DNA from: Orthonyx spaldingii
Taxonomy: Eukaryota; Chordata; Aves; Passeriformes; Orthonychidae
Assembly (NCBI GenBank): GCA_013397795.1
Contig: VZTJ01002531.1
Coordinates: 1,240,001 to 1,304,000, forward strand
DNA: 64,000 bases
Reading direction: 5' to 3'
The notes under the pieces are model-generated. The model was not told the DNA's origin, searched no databases, and saw only the letters and a list, made by a program, of their open reading frames with translations. A program made the position numbers and the translations under genes. The number at the start of each line of letters is the position of its first letter. The first letter of the stretch is position 1. Of the stretch, positions 36,061-49,580 are shown one piece after another.

Positions 36061-39000
36061 CTACTGGTAGAAACTCGAATGGAACACGGCCTCACATATC
36101 AGTTCTACCTTTCAGAATGAGGGTGATTTGTCAGGATTAGCCTCAGGGGTCTTTCTAATACCTTCCCTTTACTTGCAGTGATTAAACAGGATTGAAAACA
36201 TATTCCAGTCTCTTCTAACTCCTACATCTTTTGCTGGGGATTTATATAGAAGGGAAGATGCTGTAAGGCAGCAAGTACCTAATACATCTCCCAAGGACAA
36301 CATAAAGTCACTTTATTAATACAAGTTTACCCCTCCCCAGCTTGTAATAGTAGTTCTTTGTTTACCACGTGGGTCTTGCCACATTAACACTCAACCAGAA
36401 CCACCCCACCAAAACTTATGAAGAATAATTGAAAATAATTCTATGGTTTACTAACCAAAAGCAAAAAGAGAGGACTTCCACACTTAATGTAATCATCTCT
36501 GCCTCTCTGAGACAGAGGAAATGAAGGTGCCCTAAACATGACAAACAGAAAATGATATGTACAAAAATAGGGGAACGGCATAATAAAGCTGTCTTTTGTG
36601 ACTGTCCAAGGCAGACTGAAAAGGCTGAAAATGAATTGCAGAAGGGATGACTTTGAAAAGAAATTGTCAGCTTGCTTGGCTCCCAAATTCACATCCTCAT
36701 TCATAACCTTTAGACAGAAAGCAAAATGCAGATGCCCAGGAGTTCTGAGGCAAAGGATAAGACCTTTATGCTTTCTTTTTGATTTAATTATTTATTCACT
36801 ACATGGTTGTAGCTTAAAGTTTCATAACAGCATGAGTTACATTAATAGGAGATATGTAATTATGCATATAAATATGAATAAGTTATTGGCAAATATATTA
36901 AAGGGAGTGAGACTTCACATTTTGAACACCGTGAAAATTGTTTGATTTTTCAAGGGTGCTGGACAGCTGAAGATCTCCTAAATTATGGAAAAGTGAGGGA
37001 CAACTTATCTCAGAAACAATGCCCAACAGTTTCTTGAAGTGCTTAATCTTCAGTTTTCATTTCCCTTCTTTTCTTTTAACTATAAACATTTATTTCACTT
37101 TCTTTGAATAATGCATCCTAATCCCTGCAACAAATCTTATCATGATTCTAGTAGAAGCAGGTGTGATTCCAAAGACATTCCATGGTTTTTTTCCCCCCTT
37201 GAATGGAATCAAATATCCATCTAGAGTAATAGAATGGTTGAAATACTGAGGTATTAACATTTCAAGAAATTTATATATTACTACAGCACAATTAAAAAAA
37301 TCTTATTTCAATTATTTTAATCCATTCTGAGATTATTTTTAATATCAAAGTAGATGTTTTCAAGAGTTAAATTAACATCTTGAGCAAGCTTACAAGAAAT
37401 TTCAAATAGTCATTGAAATACTGTTCTACAAATATAATGGAATACATTGGACACATTATAAAAAGATATTCCTGCATTTAGTGATCACTATTTTAACAGT
37501 GTGAGAACATTTTCTTCCTTCTTTAAGTGTGAAGGGGCCTGAATTCTAGGAAAATAATAAATAGAAGCATTAAAATAAAGAAATTGCGAATATTCTAGTG
37601 CTGAGATCCTGGGGCTTCCTGAACTGATTTGTCTTTTTTTGCCTTAATTCACTGATCTAGCAACTGGTCTTATTTCCCATATAAGTATTAGGGTTCAAAG
37701 TGGACACATTCACATATGAGATATAACTCTTTAGACTCATACAACCCATAATCATATTAAACAACACTGTTGTCCTTGGGTCAACTGTGTCACAAAGTTA
37801 AATTTCCATATGAAATTGTAGGTACAGTAAGGAAAAAAATTATAAAGGGCCTCTTGTGGGTCTGATTTGCCTCCTATGTAAGCAGGACTCTGCAGTCTCC
37901 CACTACAGGTTTCAGGCACTGAATCCAGCTATCCAGAAACAAACCTCACAGATTAATATTTTGCCAGCAAGGCAAATAGACACTTCAGGGGATTTTTAAA
38001 AGCTGGTAGTTTTGATCCAGTTTCCATCACGATTGCAGGCACACCTCTGTACCCAGACACAGTTTCCTGAGTAGTCCCAGTCAGCACTAATCACTAACAA
38101 TCAAAACATCAAAATAAGACCCTAGGGTTTTACTGTTATATTTTAATACATTTAGATTTACTGAAACAGTTGAATATGTTCTCATCTCACAAATCTCTAC
38201 AAGCACAGCTTGACACCATGAGTGTTCAAGCAGGGGGCCCGAGCCTGTGAGGTGTTGGTGATTTCCCCATCTGGTTCTCACAAAGGACTCAAGTGTGTTA
38301 ATAAACAAACTTAAATCAAGGTCAAATTTGATCTCACTCAAAATAAATCTTTTGCATCCTGATTTTTAAATCTCATATGTTAAAACTCAAACTGGCCAGT
38401 AGCTAAGCTTTTTTCCTCTTCTTCATTAATGATGAAAGAGTTCAGCTGCCCATCAGTGACTATAATATGAAATAAAGGTGTTGCAAAACCATACAAAAAC
38501 TCATGGATAGAAAACTGTGGTTTCTGTCTGTGAGTCTAGTCCAAACACATCCAAACTCTATCTGGAATTAAACACATGGTTAAATCATGCAGATGTAAGT
38601 AAATCTCAATCAATGTTATCACCACAAAAACCAATTTGATGTAACTTCTAGGGAGGGAGTTTGAGGACTCTGAGTTACATCTAATTATGATTATGGAAAT
38701 ATCTTAATACTCTCCTGGAACAGAGCAGTGCTATTACTTAAAAAAAAAAGTCCCTACAAATTCAGTCACCATAATAGGAAAGGGATGAAGCCACAGTGAT
38801 TATGCAACCAGATTTAAAGACCACTAGTAGGGCCTGTGTGTAGCACAGAACACAGCACTCAAAACCAAAGCATGAAATAGCTACCAGAGCTGAAAATATT
38901 ATACAACGTTCTTTGGTCTTTTCCCACTTTCTCAAACATTTTTGGTTGTCAAAAGTCTGATTTCCATATCTGAGACTACGAGGTCTACCGGATGTAAAGG

Positions 39001-40979
39001 AGTCGTGATTATCCTTAAAGTGCATCTGACATCACTATTAATGCTTTCAACTTGCTACCAGCGCATTTTTGCAGTTTCATCCTTTTAGCAGAACTGACAC
39101 ACATAAAAGCTTTGAAAACTCAAAGTATTAATCTCCAAAAGCATATGTGTAGTGATTACTTAACCAATAGGATGTTTTTTTCAGTTCCTCTACAAGTTGG
39201 CTCAGCAACAGTACAATATTAATAATGCTTGAGCTTATACTTTTACAACCTGTTCTCGATTCTCCCATCTGTCGATAGACTAAAATTATGTTTACAGAAT
39301 CACTCATTTTCTAACCTTTTTTTAATTTATCCAAGACAACTCATAGCCTTTTTTTTTTTCTACGAAGCCCCAAAGCTTGAGGCGCAGCTCAGTTTTCAGA
39401 GCTGTTGATATGATTGTGAAGTAGGCCCATTGATTTGAGAAGCGTTATTTGGGTTTCATCCCGTAATGGATGAGAAAAGTGTTTTCCTCTCAGTACTACT
39501 CCAATTAAGTAAATACCTTTAGGTTAGTTCCCTATTTTTCTCACCAAGCTCAGCTTGAGGCAACCCTAGGGTCCATCAGAACATTTGTAGGTACATGTAC
39601 ATAAAAACTGGCATATTTGATTGGAAAAGACACAGCCAGTGGTGACCTGCATTGCAAACCTGAATCCTCTGGGTTTCCCAAAGGGGACAACAAGAAATAA
39701 TTACATTTCTGGGTGCTATCCACTAATTTTGCATAATCAACCAGCCTCAGTGCCATAGTACCCTCCCAAACACTGAGTCTCCGAGACCCCAGACGCAAAG
39801 CTTTACACAGAAATCACTCTAATGGTACTATTTTACACCTTGATTTTTTTAGGTAGTCAGAATCAGGAGAATGGAGAAGCCCATCCTCCTCAAGACCCTG
39901 GACCCTACATGCAGCAGGGAGATGTTTTCATATAAAAATTAAAACTTCACAAACAGCTCTTAGAGCTACAACTTAGGCCACTGTTTTCACTCCCATTCAA
40001 TAGACTTTCCAGCAGAAACAGTGGTTTAAAAATTGTTCAAGGACCTCAAGGTTTGGCCCCAAACCAATGTGTACACAGATGACTTCATTTACAACTATGT
40101 TTTTATGCCAGATTTAATGTCAACAGCCTAACGGTGCATTGGATTTCATTCATAGGATTTATTAATTTTTATCTAATGAACAATTTCACAAGGCAATTTA
40201 GATGATTACAAGTGTGAAATGTTTGCAGTGAGGACCAGATCTTGCCAGCCTCGCTTGCCTGTAGTGCCACTTACATCAAAAGTAATTGAAAACAATTGTA
40301 CATGAGAAACACCAAAACAAACAAGTTCAAGAAGTCTCCATGAGCAAAGGAAGCAGAGTGGGTATTTCGGTCAGTCCTGAGGCATGTGTTGCCCCCATAC
40401 AGACAAGTAGAGCTGAACTGACTGGGTGGATAGATTTACAGGAATAGGAATGGCACGTTGATGTGAGGATCACAGCTTTGGGTAAGAGCTGCCAACGTGT
40501 TGATTTGTCCTCAACAGATTGTCCCTATGACAAACTCTCCATTGATCACAGTAGGAACAGAATGAGGTCAAAGTTAGACATCCTAAAATCTCCCCTTGTC
40601 CCTCCAAAGAAATTGGAAAACTAAAGCAAGGGAACATCTTTTTAGTTACATACGATAATGAACCAAGCAGTGGATTATTTACCAAAAAGATCATCTGCTG
40701 AGTAATGTTTGTTTTGCTTTTTTTATTATTTTTGGTAGTAGGATGTTGCTTTCTCCTTCAGATCTTGGAATTATACTACAAAGCTGCCAATTTATAATTA
40801 ATTACATTTTTGAGATATTTTTTGCTTAGGTGGCTGGAATTTTCCCAGCACCAGTGCCCAAAAACAATTACAGGCATCCTGTTCAGTTTGCTTCCAACTC
40901 TCCTTCACCCTCTACCCAGCAATAATTATATTTCTTCTCTGTGTTTCAGACAACAGAGATAGTTTGCCATAAAATTACC

Positions 40980-41300
40980 TTGACGTAATTCAAAAGGAAA
41001 TGCAAGGCATTTTATAAGGAGTCAGAGAGAGCGAGCTGCAATTGTGAGCAGAGGACGGGGAAGACTTGTGCTTTCAGCCAGGGGAAGCTTCATCACAAAT
41101 TAAGTTTTGTTTTCTTTACTTGCTGCAGCACAATGACAGCTTTGACAGACATATGGGTTGTTTAGAGTCGTAAAGGCTTTTTAATTTAAAGTGCTTCAGG
41201 AATATATCTAGCTGCAGTATATGACGTAGGCAATTTTTATTTAGCTGTATTCTGCTAAATGTAGTTTGTAATTGGAACACCTTTCAGCCCAGGCATAGGA
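40980..41300. promoter_or_regulatory. Possible conserved non-coding element
   Basis: The block contains TGACAG at 41134-41139 and 41143-41148 (TALE-homeodomain-type words, start-to-start 9 bp), then CATATG (an E-box) at 41150-41155. Further on come TTTTTAATTTAAAG and TGACGTAGGCAATTTTTATT. It has no repeat and no long frame. This dense mixture resembles vertebrate developmental enhancers. Conservation was not measured. Confidence 0.25.
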
Positions 41301-43476
41301 AAATCTGTTTCACTCTCCTGTGCTGCTGAGCTGCTCTTGCAGCAAGGTCCTACCTAGGCCACGCATTCAAACACCACACATATTATTCTCATTTCTTTTT
41401 ATGGGAACTGGAAGATACTTGAAGCTGTCACATCACTGAGCAGACAACCAAAACCACAAGGTCTTTATGTCACTTGAACCTTCTTTCAAAAAGAAAGAAT
41501 GGAAAAGGCCACTCTGAGCTGCTGGTTTTCAAGTTTTGTCGTGTTGCAAGGGTGTGGTTTCAGGTCAGTTATGATGCTGTAAAGTTCTTTAAAATGTCAT
41601 ATTTTGTCATCAAGGAGCTGGTGATTGTATCTGTTACCTATATCTTTTGCTTAATTTAAAAGTGTATTTGTCTGGTTCTTTGCTTTTTTTTAAATGTCAG
41701 ATCTGTATGCTTTGAGACAGAACCTGATTTCAACTACATTGTTTAATACCCAGAAAAAAGCCATTTGCTTTGGTGGAATTCTGCAACATGACACAAACAT
41801 GGCTGAGATGAGACTGTGGCTGATTGTGGGATCTGCAAACCAAATGGTGCTTTCTGCTCCTGCATTAGTCACTGCCACTAAAGATGTTGCAGCTCAAACT
41901 CTATTAGTTCAGGATGCAGAAACCACCTCATGCTGCAAATAAGAGATGGAAAACAAGAGGCTTGTAAAGAGCTAAGAACTGTTAACTAAACCAGAATAGA
42001 GCTTGGGTTTTCTTTGCCCAAATCTTACTGCTTCTACCAGTAGGACATAAAACACACACAAAAAAAACCAATTCCCAAAGGCAACCAAATGTCCGGAGAA
42101 AATCTCCAGGAGTAAAGGAGGCTGTGTTTTCCAAAGACTTGGCCACTGGTTTCTTCTGTTCTGAGGTGCACAATCTTACCTTATATCAACCCTTAATATC
42201 CACCTCCCATCATCAACCCTGTGACTGCATCCTTGCAGCCACAGTTTAATTACAGCTGTGGTAAATAATAACTCCAGCTACCCTAACTAACAATTCCTTA
42301 TTACTATGTTGAGTGGCAGGTCTTGTAAGATATCCTGGCACTGTTGGTGCTAGAAGAGTTTTTACCTCCTCACCATTTATAGCTTTGATTTAAAAGCCCA
42401 CACTGTACATCCTCTAAAGGGTCAACCAGAAGTTTCTCCTCAACCTATTTGTTCTCTGGAAAAATCCCTTTGAGAGCTGGTGCTAGCTGCTATAGGGTGA
42501 AGGAACACCTGCCTTATACAGACCTCAGCATCAAAGACTTACTTCATTGTCAGTGAATTAACACTACATTAGGAAGGAGGGACAAAAAAGACAGAAAAGA
42601 CTCATCTATAAGAACATTGGACCCAGCAGAGACAGGACAGATTAAAAAGGAACTGTGAGAATGAAACAAAAGTTACACTCTGACTTTTCTTTGAAAATTT
42701 AAAAATATCTTCTGCATGAACAACTCTCCTGGGTATCAGCTTCAGAAGTAACTTAAAGAAAAGTCTCATGTCATTTGTGGTTGATGTAATGTAAGAATCC
42801 TTTCTTACAGTTTTTCAGTGAGATACAGGGGAGAAAACTGGACTCCCACTCACAGGCAGATTTTTTTTTTCCTCTTTGCACACTTGTCAAAGAATGTCTT
42901 TTGCTCTTCAAATAGCAAGAGCCTATTCACAGAAATTCTGTGAACAGAGCCTCCATTTCTCCTTCAGTGGAACACAGGCAATGTCAGGACTGTTTCAAAA
43001 TTATTAATAAGTGGTTAAAAACAGAAAGTTAGGAGAAACACAGTAAAATCACAAATATTACTTCTGTAAGAACTGGGGGGGGGTCACACATCACTAGGTA
43101 TTTTCCAGCACTTGATTGTTTTATTTTCTCTCCCCTTAACAAAACTGCATAGGTTAGCCTTGTAATTCTGGGTTTGTATTTGAGCCTGCATTCAAAGGCA
43201 AAAGACCAGATGATCCTGGCAAGTTTCTGCAGTGCCTCTGAGCTCATTTGTTCCCAAGATTGTGCTGCAGATTATTTTATTTTTAAAAAATTTATAATAA
43301 GATACCAGACAAGTACTTCTGCCAGGGCACGGTTCACATTTTTCTCCTTAAGAAAGCTCTATATACATCTGAGCTCTGTACAACTCAGAAAGATAGCCTG
43401 CTGTTTTCACTCAGCCAAAAATTGCTGAACGTCAGAGATACAGCAGGAAGAACATTTTGCTGCTTCTGTCACTCCC

Positions 43477-43499
43477 AACAAAATGTCTAACATTTTGTT
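43477..43499. repeat. Short perfect hairpin, 9-bp stem
   Basis: AACAAAATG (43477-43485) and CATTTTGTT (43491-43499) are exact reverse complements around a 5-base loop. There is no GC-rich stem or following U-tract typical of a functional terminator, and it is too short for a miRNA. Confidence 0.6.
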
Positions 43500-46137
43500 T
43501 TATTTAATGGCTTCACTTTTCATAAGATGATTCAAACCCCTATAGGGGACCTACATTAGTCTGCTGACATTTTTCTGCTGGTGTAATTTTTATGTCCTTC
43601 TACAGTCTGCTTTTCATCTGCGCAGAATTTCTCCCTGGCACAGAAGAGTTTAGTTAAAGACCTCAAAGTAGAGAACTAGAGAAGCCAGAATAGCTCTTCA
43701 GCATAAGGTAAGGTGGAGGGCAACTTATTTGGTAGAACTGTGTGTGTGCTGGGGTGCCTGGCAGCAAATAGCAGATGGACACAATGCAACTGAGAAGAAA
43801 GAATACTCCTACACTAAAAAAAACATTGGGAGTGATGAGAGAGACATGTTTATCTCTCCTTTACACACCACCAGGCAAAACAAGTTGCATGTTTCAGCCA
43901 CTTAGACTATAGCAGGAATGGGGATTTCTGACACAGTACATACTGCAATATATGTCTATGTAAAGATCACCCCATTAATCATAAATCATAACAATTTGGT
44001 TACTCCGTGCAAAGGCCAACACTTACGGTTTTGTTTGCAAAACAAAGATGCTTTTTTAAGCAAGAAACAGACCCCACTGGGGTCTAAGAGTCTAATGTAA
44101 TTCTAATATATAAATGTGCTACTAAATGCTTAGAGTGTGAGCTTTGGTGTTTTTAAGGACAATCACATCTCGACTCAGCTGTACTTTTAAGCTGAGGTTA
44201 CAGCTGGCCTCTCGAACACGTCTTGTTGCTAAGCAGGTGCAGATCTGAAATCAGAATAGAGCACTTGGGGATATAAAGAAAGCAAATCCACCCCCTCAGA
44301 TTTAAAGACAATATTGCCTTGGTAACAGGTAACACATGTGAAGTACGTGGTTAATTACGGCTTCCAGTTATAACAGCGACAAAACAGAAATGAAAATGAG
44401 AAGCACTGTAGCAAAATATAGACAGCCCTTAATAGTCAGGTAGCTTAAAACACTCTCGTATACACCATTAAGCAATTGAAGAGACAACTGTGCAGGTCAG
44501 ATGGAAACAATGAACACAAGTCTGGAAAAGTTAACCAGAGTGCTCCCAATAGGACAAGAAAGGATTCAAAGAGCTCGTGCCCTGCTCACTGGTGAGTGAG
44601 GAGTAAGGGGGTGAGAAGATGAAGTTCTCTGAAGCTATTTTAAAGGCAGAGTGCAACTGCATCCACAGTTTTTAATTTCTCCACTCCCATTATGTACAAA
44701 GCTTACACAAAGCTCAAATGGACACGGATACCGGCGCTGAACACCTTTCGTCCTTCCTTCCCCACCAAGCAACTCTGACCTCGCCTGCCCCTCTTAGAAA
44801 AAGCATGAGATGTGAGCACGTTGTGGAGCTGGGAGAGCTGAAACAGAGTCCCTTTAGCACAATAAGCAACCACTTGGACAGCAAGAAATGAAATATGAAA
44901 ACAATCACATAAATAACAGTGGATGAAACAGACCCGGTTTACACAGTGGAACATGCAGCTCACTAAAACTAAAGGTCAAAGAAGAGGCAAGTGAGTAATC
45001 CATAAGTGTTAAAATCTGAATAATACTGCTATAAAAGCACTTGGAAAATCTAAAAGCATGTATAACCTAAAGAAATGAGGAATCTCTCTCTCTGTTGGTC
45101 ACATTGATGGATATTAGGTTCCCACTCTATTCACAGCAGACAGATTTCTGACTCTCAATTAATTAACAAATAAGTAACTTTTTAAAGTTTCATCTGATTA
45201 AACAGGAAGCTTTGAAATAGAAAATATTTCCATTTATGATACACAATGTCTACCCCAAACCAGACAAGGTGAATTAATCTATTTAAGAAGCTTTTCATTA
45301 CAGAAAATTATGCACTTCCCTGATTAGAGATGTCTGTGTTTGGATATTGCGTTGCCACTTGGGACCAGTGGCAGACAGCTTTGGACTGAAAGGATTTTCT
45401 TGTATGTAAAGGACACACAGCACCAGGAGCAGAACAGTCACTTGACATGTCCACAACTAAGTGTTCTAACCCAGCTTGGGGGAAGACCACTAAAGTCAAA
45501 GCAAAGCAGCTCACAGTATCTAAAGTCAAACTGCTGTTGTGCTGAAATATTCAATTACATGCCTTAATTCTTGCAGATTTTGACTCAGTGCTTTTGTTGC
45601 TCTCTAAAAAGGATGATGAATACTTGCCAGAGTCTCAGAAATCTGCCCAGGATTCATTGAGTTTTGCAGAGGTCTCTGGTTGCATGTGGTAGAAGGCATG
45701 ACCCATTGTTCTGGGGTTAAGCTAAAGTTGACCCAGTAGCCTATAGTTGAAAAAGAGCATCAATCTATCCAGTTACACATCTTTTAAGACAGCCAGCAGG
45801 TTTTGGATGTTTTCAGAGCCACAGTGATAAAATATCAGTCATATTCTCTTACTCTGAACTATTTATATAACTCCACAGCTGTGCTTTTCAGTAGACGCAG
45901 AAATCTAGTTATTGATCACTTGTAATGCTTAATTCAATTCTGAGAGGAAATGGCCTACATTTTATGGATACATTTCATTAAAAGACTATTTACTCATTTT
46001 GCATTTTGTAAATGCTTTAGCAGAGATATCACTGCCAACTCGCAGGATAGTATGATGAATTGGAAGATTTGTTACCAGTCTCCAAGAAAATGTGAGGAAA
46101 ATCATGTTAGTACATTATGATCTCCTAAAGTAATTAA

Positions 46138-46780
46138 TAGAATCAAAGAAAAATAGGGAAAGCATGGACCCAGAAAGGTCATCATTTGTATCTCTTTGCC
46201 TTAAAAAAGGCTCAGATAAACTTACATTGCATCAGATAAATATTTGTCTAATTAAAGATATCTAATGACACCTTACAGACCACTTCAGAAAAATCTGCAT
46301 CATTAGACAGTTTGCAGATAATTTTTTTACTGTCTAGTCTGAATCTTTTTTTGCTGCAGTTGATGCTCCTTGCAATTTGCCCTATCACCTGGAATGCAGA
46401 AAACAGCGTAGACCCTTCTGTCTTACAAGATCCTTAAAGTTTTCAGAAACCATGTATTCCTCCAACTTTCTCTTCCTCCATCCTCTAAGCTCTGGTTTGT
46501 GCCATCAGTCAGTCGTTATCCATCTTGATAATGGGCTGTGATCATCATGAGGTTCTGATCACTGCTGCTGCTGATCTGTATTCTGCTTTAAGTGCAGTAC
46601 CCAGAACTCAAGAGCAGATACCGAGCCAAGCTTTTACCAGGGCAGTTACTTGTACTCGTAAGAGTTAACTGGAAATCTTGCACGTCAAAGCCTTGGCTTG
46701 CTCAGTTTGTGACTCAACATCACTCCTGCCTTCTGTCTTTGGAGAAAAGTTGTCCCCCATTTTGAAGTGAACTTGTGCTG
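46138..46780 (-). mobile_element. Ancient, heavily diverged CR1-type LINE fragment
   Basis: The plus strand begins AATAGAATCAAAGAAAAATAG and GAAAGGTCATCA, the decayed reverse complement of a CR1-type 3' end. It continues with the recognisable reverse complement of the ORF2 C-terminal region: ACTGTCTAGTCTGAATCT, then TTGCTGCAGTTGATGCTCCT, then GCCCTATCACCTGGAATG. Further on, AGTGCAGTACCCAGAACTCA matches the usual 'gcggtgcccagaactggacac' phrase. No frame is intact. The divergence suggests an old insertion, perhaps shared beyond birds. Confidence 0.7.
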
Positions 46781-47065
46781 AGATCTCTGAGTGCATTAAT
46801 ACAGCCGGTCTCGCACTCCATCAAGCACAGCTCCTGCATTGCCCCACCTGGCTTGTGAGAACGCCATGAAAACAGGCTGGTGTCAGCAAAGCCCTGTCAA
46901 TCTCCAGCACCTCCAGCTTCTTACCTGTCCACAAAAGAAGCTGCTCGGTTGTAAAAGAAAATTAAACTCATTCCATGCGATGTGCTCTCAGTAAGCCCAC
47001 ACCAGCAGTTACGTATTTCTCTGCAATGATAGACTTACTTCAGAGTATTTTAATTATTTCTTTCC

Positions 47066-47083
47066 TTTTTTTTTTTTTTTTTT
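47066..47083. repeat. T18 homopolymer
   Basis: Eighteen T's are followed by GACAG, giving a pyrimidine tract with AG as in a splice acceptor. The frame that follows (47089-47295) has no recognisable content, so this is more likely a simple homopolymer. Confidence 0.8.
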
Positions 47084-48274
47084 GACAGTTGAGGCTGAGC
47101 TGCATCATTTCTGAAGACAGACACTGCATTTGGTTTTTGGTCTGTTTTCTGGTCTGTTTTCATCCACCTTCTGCTAGCTTGTTAGACCTGATGACTAATG
47201 GCTCCACATCTCTACAGACCATTTGTCTGCTGTCCTTGACAGAAGTTAAACAGCCCCATCTGATCCAAGAAGTTCCAATCTCTTTAATCTATTAAATTCT
47301 TTTTGCCTGTCCCCCTCCTTCCTTTTCCAAAGATTGCATCTGCCAAATGATGGAGTTCAAAGTAACACTCTCTTTTTTTTGCCTGACCTTTCCAAATAAG
47401 ATTTATCTCTTTTCTATCAATATTCCAGCATATTTCATCAAGGATCTACTACAGTAAGTCAAATACTTGGTACATATTAAAAATTCTGTGGATGGATCTT
47501 GTGCAGGCAGCTAAATCAGATATTTAGGCACTAATACAGGACGTGCTTGAACAGATGTGGAATGGAAAGGGAGAAGCTGAAAAAGTTAGGAAATTACAGA
47601 AAAAAATTCACCTTTAACTACAGCCAAGAAGAAAACCTACATGAAGTTACAGACACAACTGGGCACAGCAGAACTGGAGCCTTCACAGATACACTGTAAC
47701 ATCCACTTCAGGCCACAGTTATTTAAACTTCTGATCTTGCTTCAATTTTCCAGGCAAGCCCTCTTGCAAACTCTGCACTGAAGATTTTTGAAATAATTTA
47801 GGATGAAGCACTGCCTATTTAATAGTTTTAGTACAAAGATTGTTCGTGAAAATAAATTTGCTTATAAATTCTAGCCCACATTCACAAAAGCAACAATAAA
47901 TATTTTATTCATACACCTATGCTTATAAGCTTAGCCTGAAGATAATAATGCATAAGATCCTGACCTACACTTCACAGATTCACGCAGGATTAAGGTCCTT
48001 TTGTCACCACACACACCTTCTATATTTTATGACCTTTCCTATTGTAATAATGCAGCTGTATAAAGTGCCTCGGGACTTTGTAGAAAAACACTATCAACTT
48101 TCATGCTATTAAAAGCATTATGAGTTACTGTAAAATTTATTTACATTGCTATTATATCCCTTTAAAAAATTAAATGAATCACATTCCCGGGTTCAGAGTG
48201 AGCAGGGTGTCAAATCTAGCAAGTTGTGATAGATTAAGTAGAAGGCTATGGCAGCCATGACTGAGGAATTTATA

Positions 48275-48605
48275 AAATAGAACAGTGTGAGTTTGAAGAG
48301 ACATTTAAAAGTCATCCAATCCCACCCCCTGCAATGAGCAGGGACACCTTTCACTATCCCAGGTTGCTCCAAGCCCGATCCAACCTGGCCTTGAACATTT
48401 GCAGGGATGCAGCAGCCCCAGCCTCTCTGGGAAACCTGTTCTGGTGTTTTACCATTGTAAAAAATTTCTTCCTTTGACCTAATCTGAAATGACCCTTCTT
48501 CAGTTTCACTCCATTAGCGTTGTCCCACAGCAACACCCTCTTTTTCCCTCCTCTTTCCTCAAAGGGAGAGAACAGCAAGTGGCAGCCCCCCTGTTCAGAG
48601 AGAAA
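48275..48605 (-). mobile_element. CR1 LINE 3' fragment
   Basis: The minus-strand translation shows the CR1 ORF2 C-terminus (KLKKGHFRLGQRKKFFTM, then PREAGAAASLQMFKARLDRA) and then the untranslated tail. The plus strand starts with the tail's reverse complement, including CCTGCAATGAGCAGGGACACC. The length is about 330 bp, 5'-truncated, with the frame partly open (48354-48578). The 5' boundary is approximate. Confidence 0.92.
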
Positions 48606-49319
48606 TGCTCATGGAGCTGTGCAGGGATGTGTTCATTACGTTTGTCCCTTTTGTAACCCATATTCCAAAATATTATAGCATGTGAAGTCTCATAAAAATC
48701 TACTACCATCTCTACATGTTCTGATTTTGCTGCAATTGGGCTTCTGGAAAAAAAAAAATCAAGGGATTTTATGCTGAATATATTACTGTCATCAAGATGG
48801 TTTATGATGGAAAACATCCCCCTTCACGAAACTCACCAGAACAACAGGAACCAGCATTAACTTGCCCAGCAAATGACTCTGCACATTGCAAAGAGTTTCA
48901 AAAATCTTTGCTTTTTTTTTCTCTGGCCTTACAGAGAAGGAAAGCTAGATGAAAACTTCTTTCAGACTTTATATGGATGGTGTCATAGCAGCTATGAGGA
49001 GGGAAGATTTCGTGAAGAAAATAAACTTGCAAGATTGGAGGTCATGTCCTGACAAATGTGTAGGGAGGGGAGCTGCCTACAGTTCATGAAACATCGGCAC
49101 ACGTATATCAAAGAGGAAGTTAATTCCATAAATACATTCTAAAGCCACTGCATCTGAACACTTAATTTACTTCTATGCTCAGCCACAATTTATTTATAAT
49201 CTTTATAAATATGAGGCATTGGGGAAAGCAGGTCAGCATAAATTATTATTCAATCTATAACCACATCAAAAAGTAGATTAACATAGATTCTTAGCTTTAG
49301 ATGTCTTTTACATTAGTTA

Positions 49320-49580
49320 CCTCAGCATTTCAATGGCCATGCATTTGTGGGCTATCAACTGTTTTCCCCGAATTTTTTATTTTTAGAAAGAAATGGTAAT
49401 TGACAGGAGCTTAACAGAGGAAAGCGGCTCCTCTATAATTGAAGTAAAAACAATGGGGATGGAGTTGTTAAAGTCAGCTTCAATTTGTTTGATATCCAGA
49501 ATCAAAGAAATAAAGCACAGCCTACAATCCATGGCTGTTTCTGTTACAGTAGCAAAGCTGTACTTTTCCATTTGATAGGT
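49320..49580. promoter_or_regulatory. Possible conserved non-coding element, open on both strands
   Basis: The same roughly 180 bases are free of stops on both strands (minus 49383-49571, plus 49393-49575), yet neither translation resembles a protein family. The sequence mixes AAAGCGGCTCCTCTATAATT, GATATCCAGAATC and CAATCCATGG with little simple repetition. Absence of stops on both strands over AT-balanced DNA is uncommon, but it is not proof of constraint. Confidence 0.25.

Larger units (their letters stand above)
36061..46137. other. Unique AT-rich DNA, no confident gene
   Basis: No family-level resemblance was found in any frame. Inside it are a motif-rich block at 40980-41300, a small hairpin at 43477-43499, and two weak splice-bounded segments (minus 42182-42267 and plus 44496-44591) described under findings. 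The frame at 36598-36945 (115 codons, plus) has no recognisable content. The stretches at 39360-39540 and 44130-44450 could be conserved non-coding DNA, by impression only. Confidence 0.5.

Noticed and set aside
43477..43499. Hairpin as a miRNA or terminator
   Set aside because: The stem is only 9 bp, A/T-rich and has no flanking pairing.
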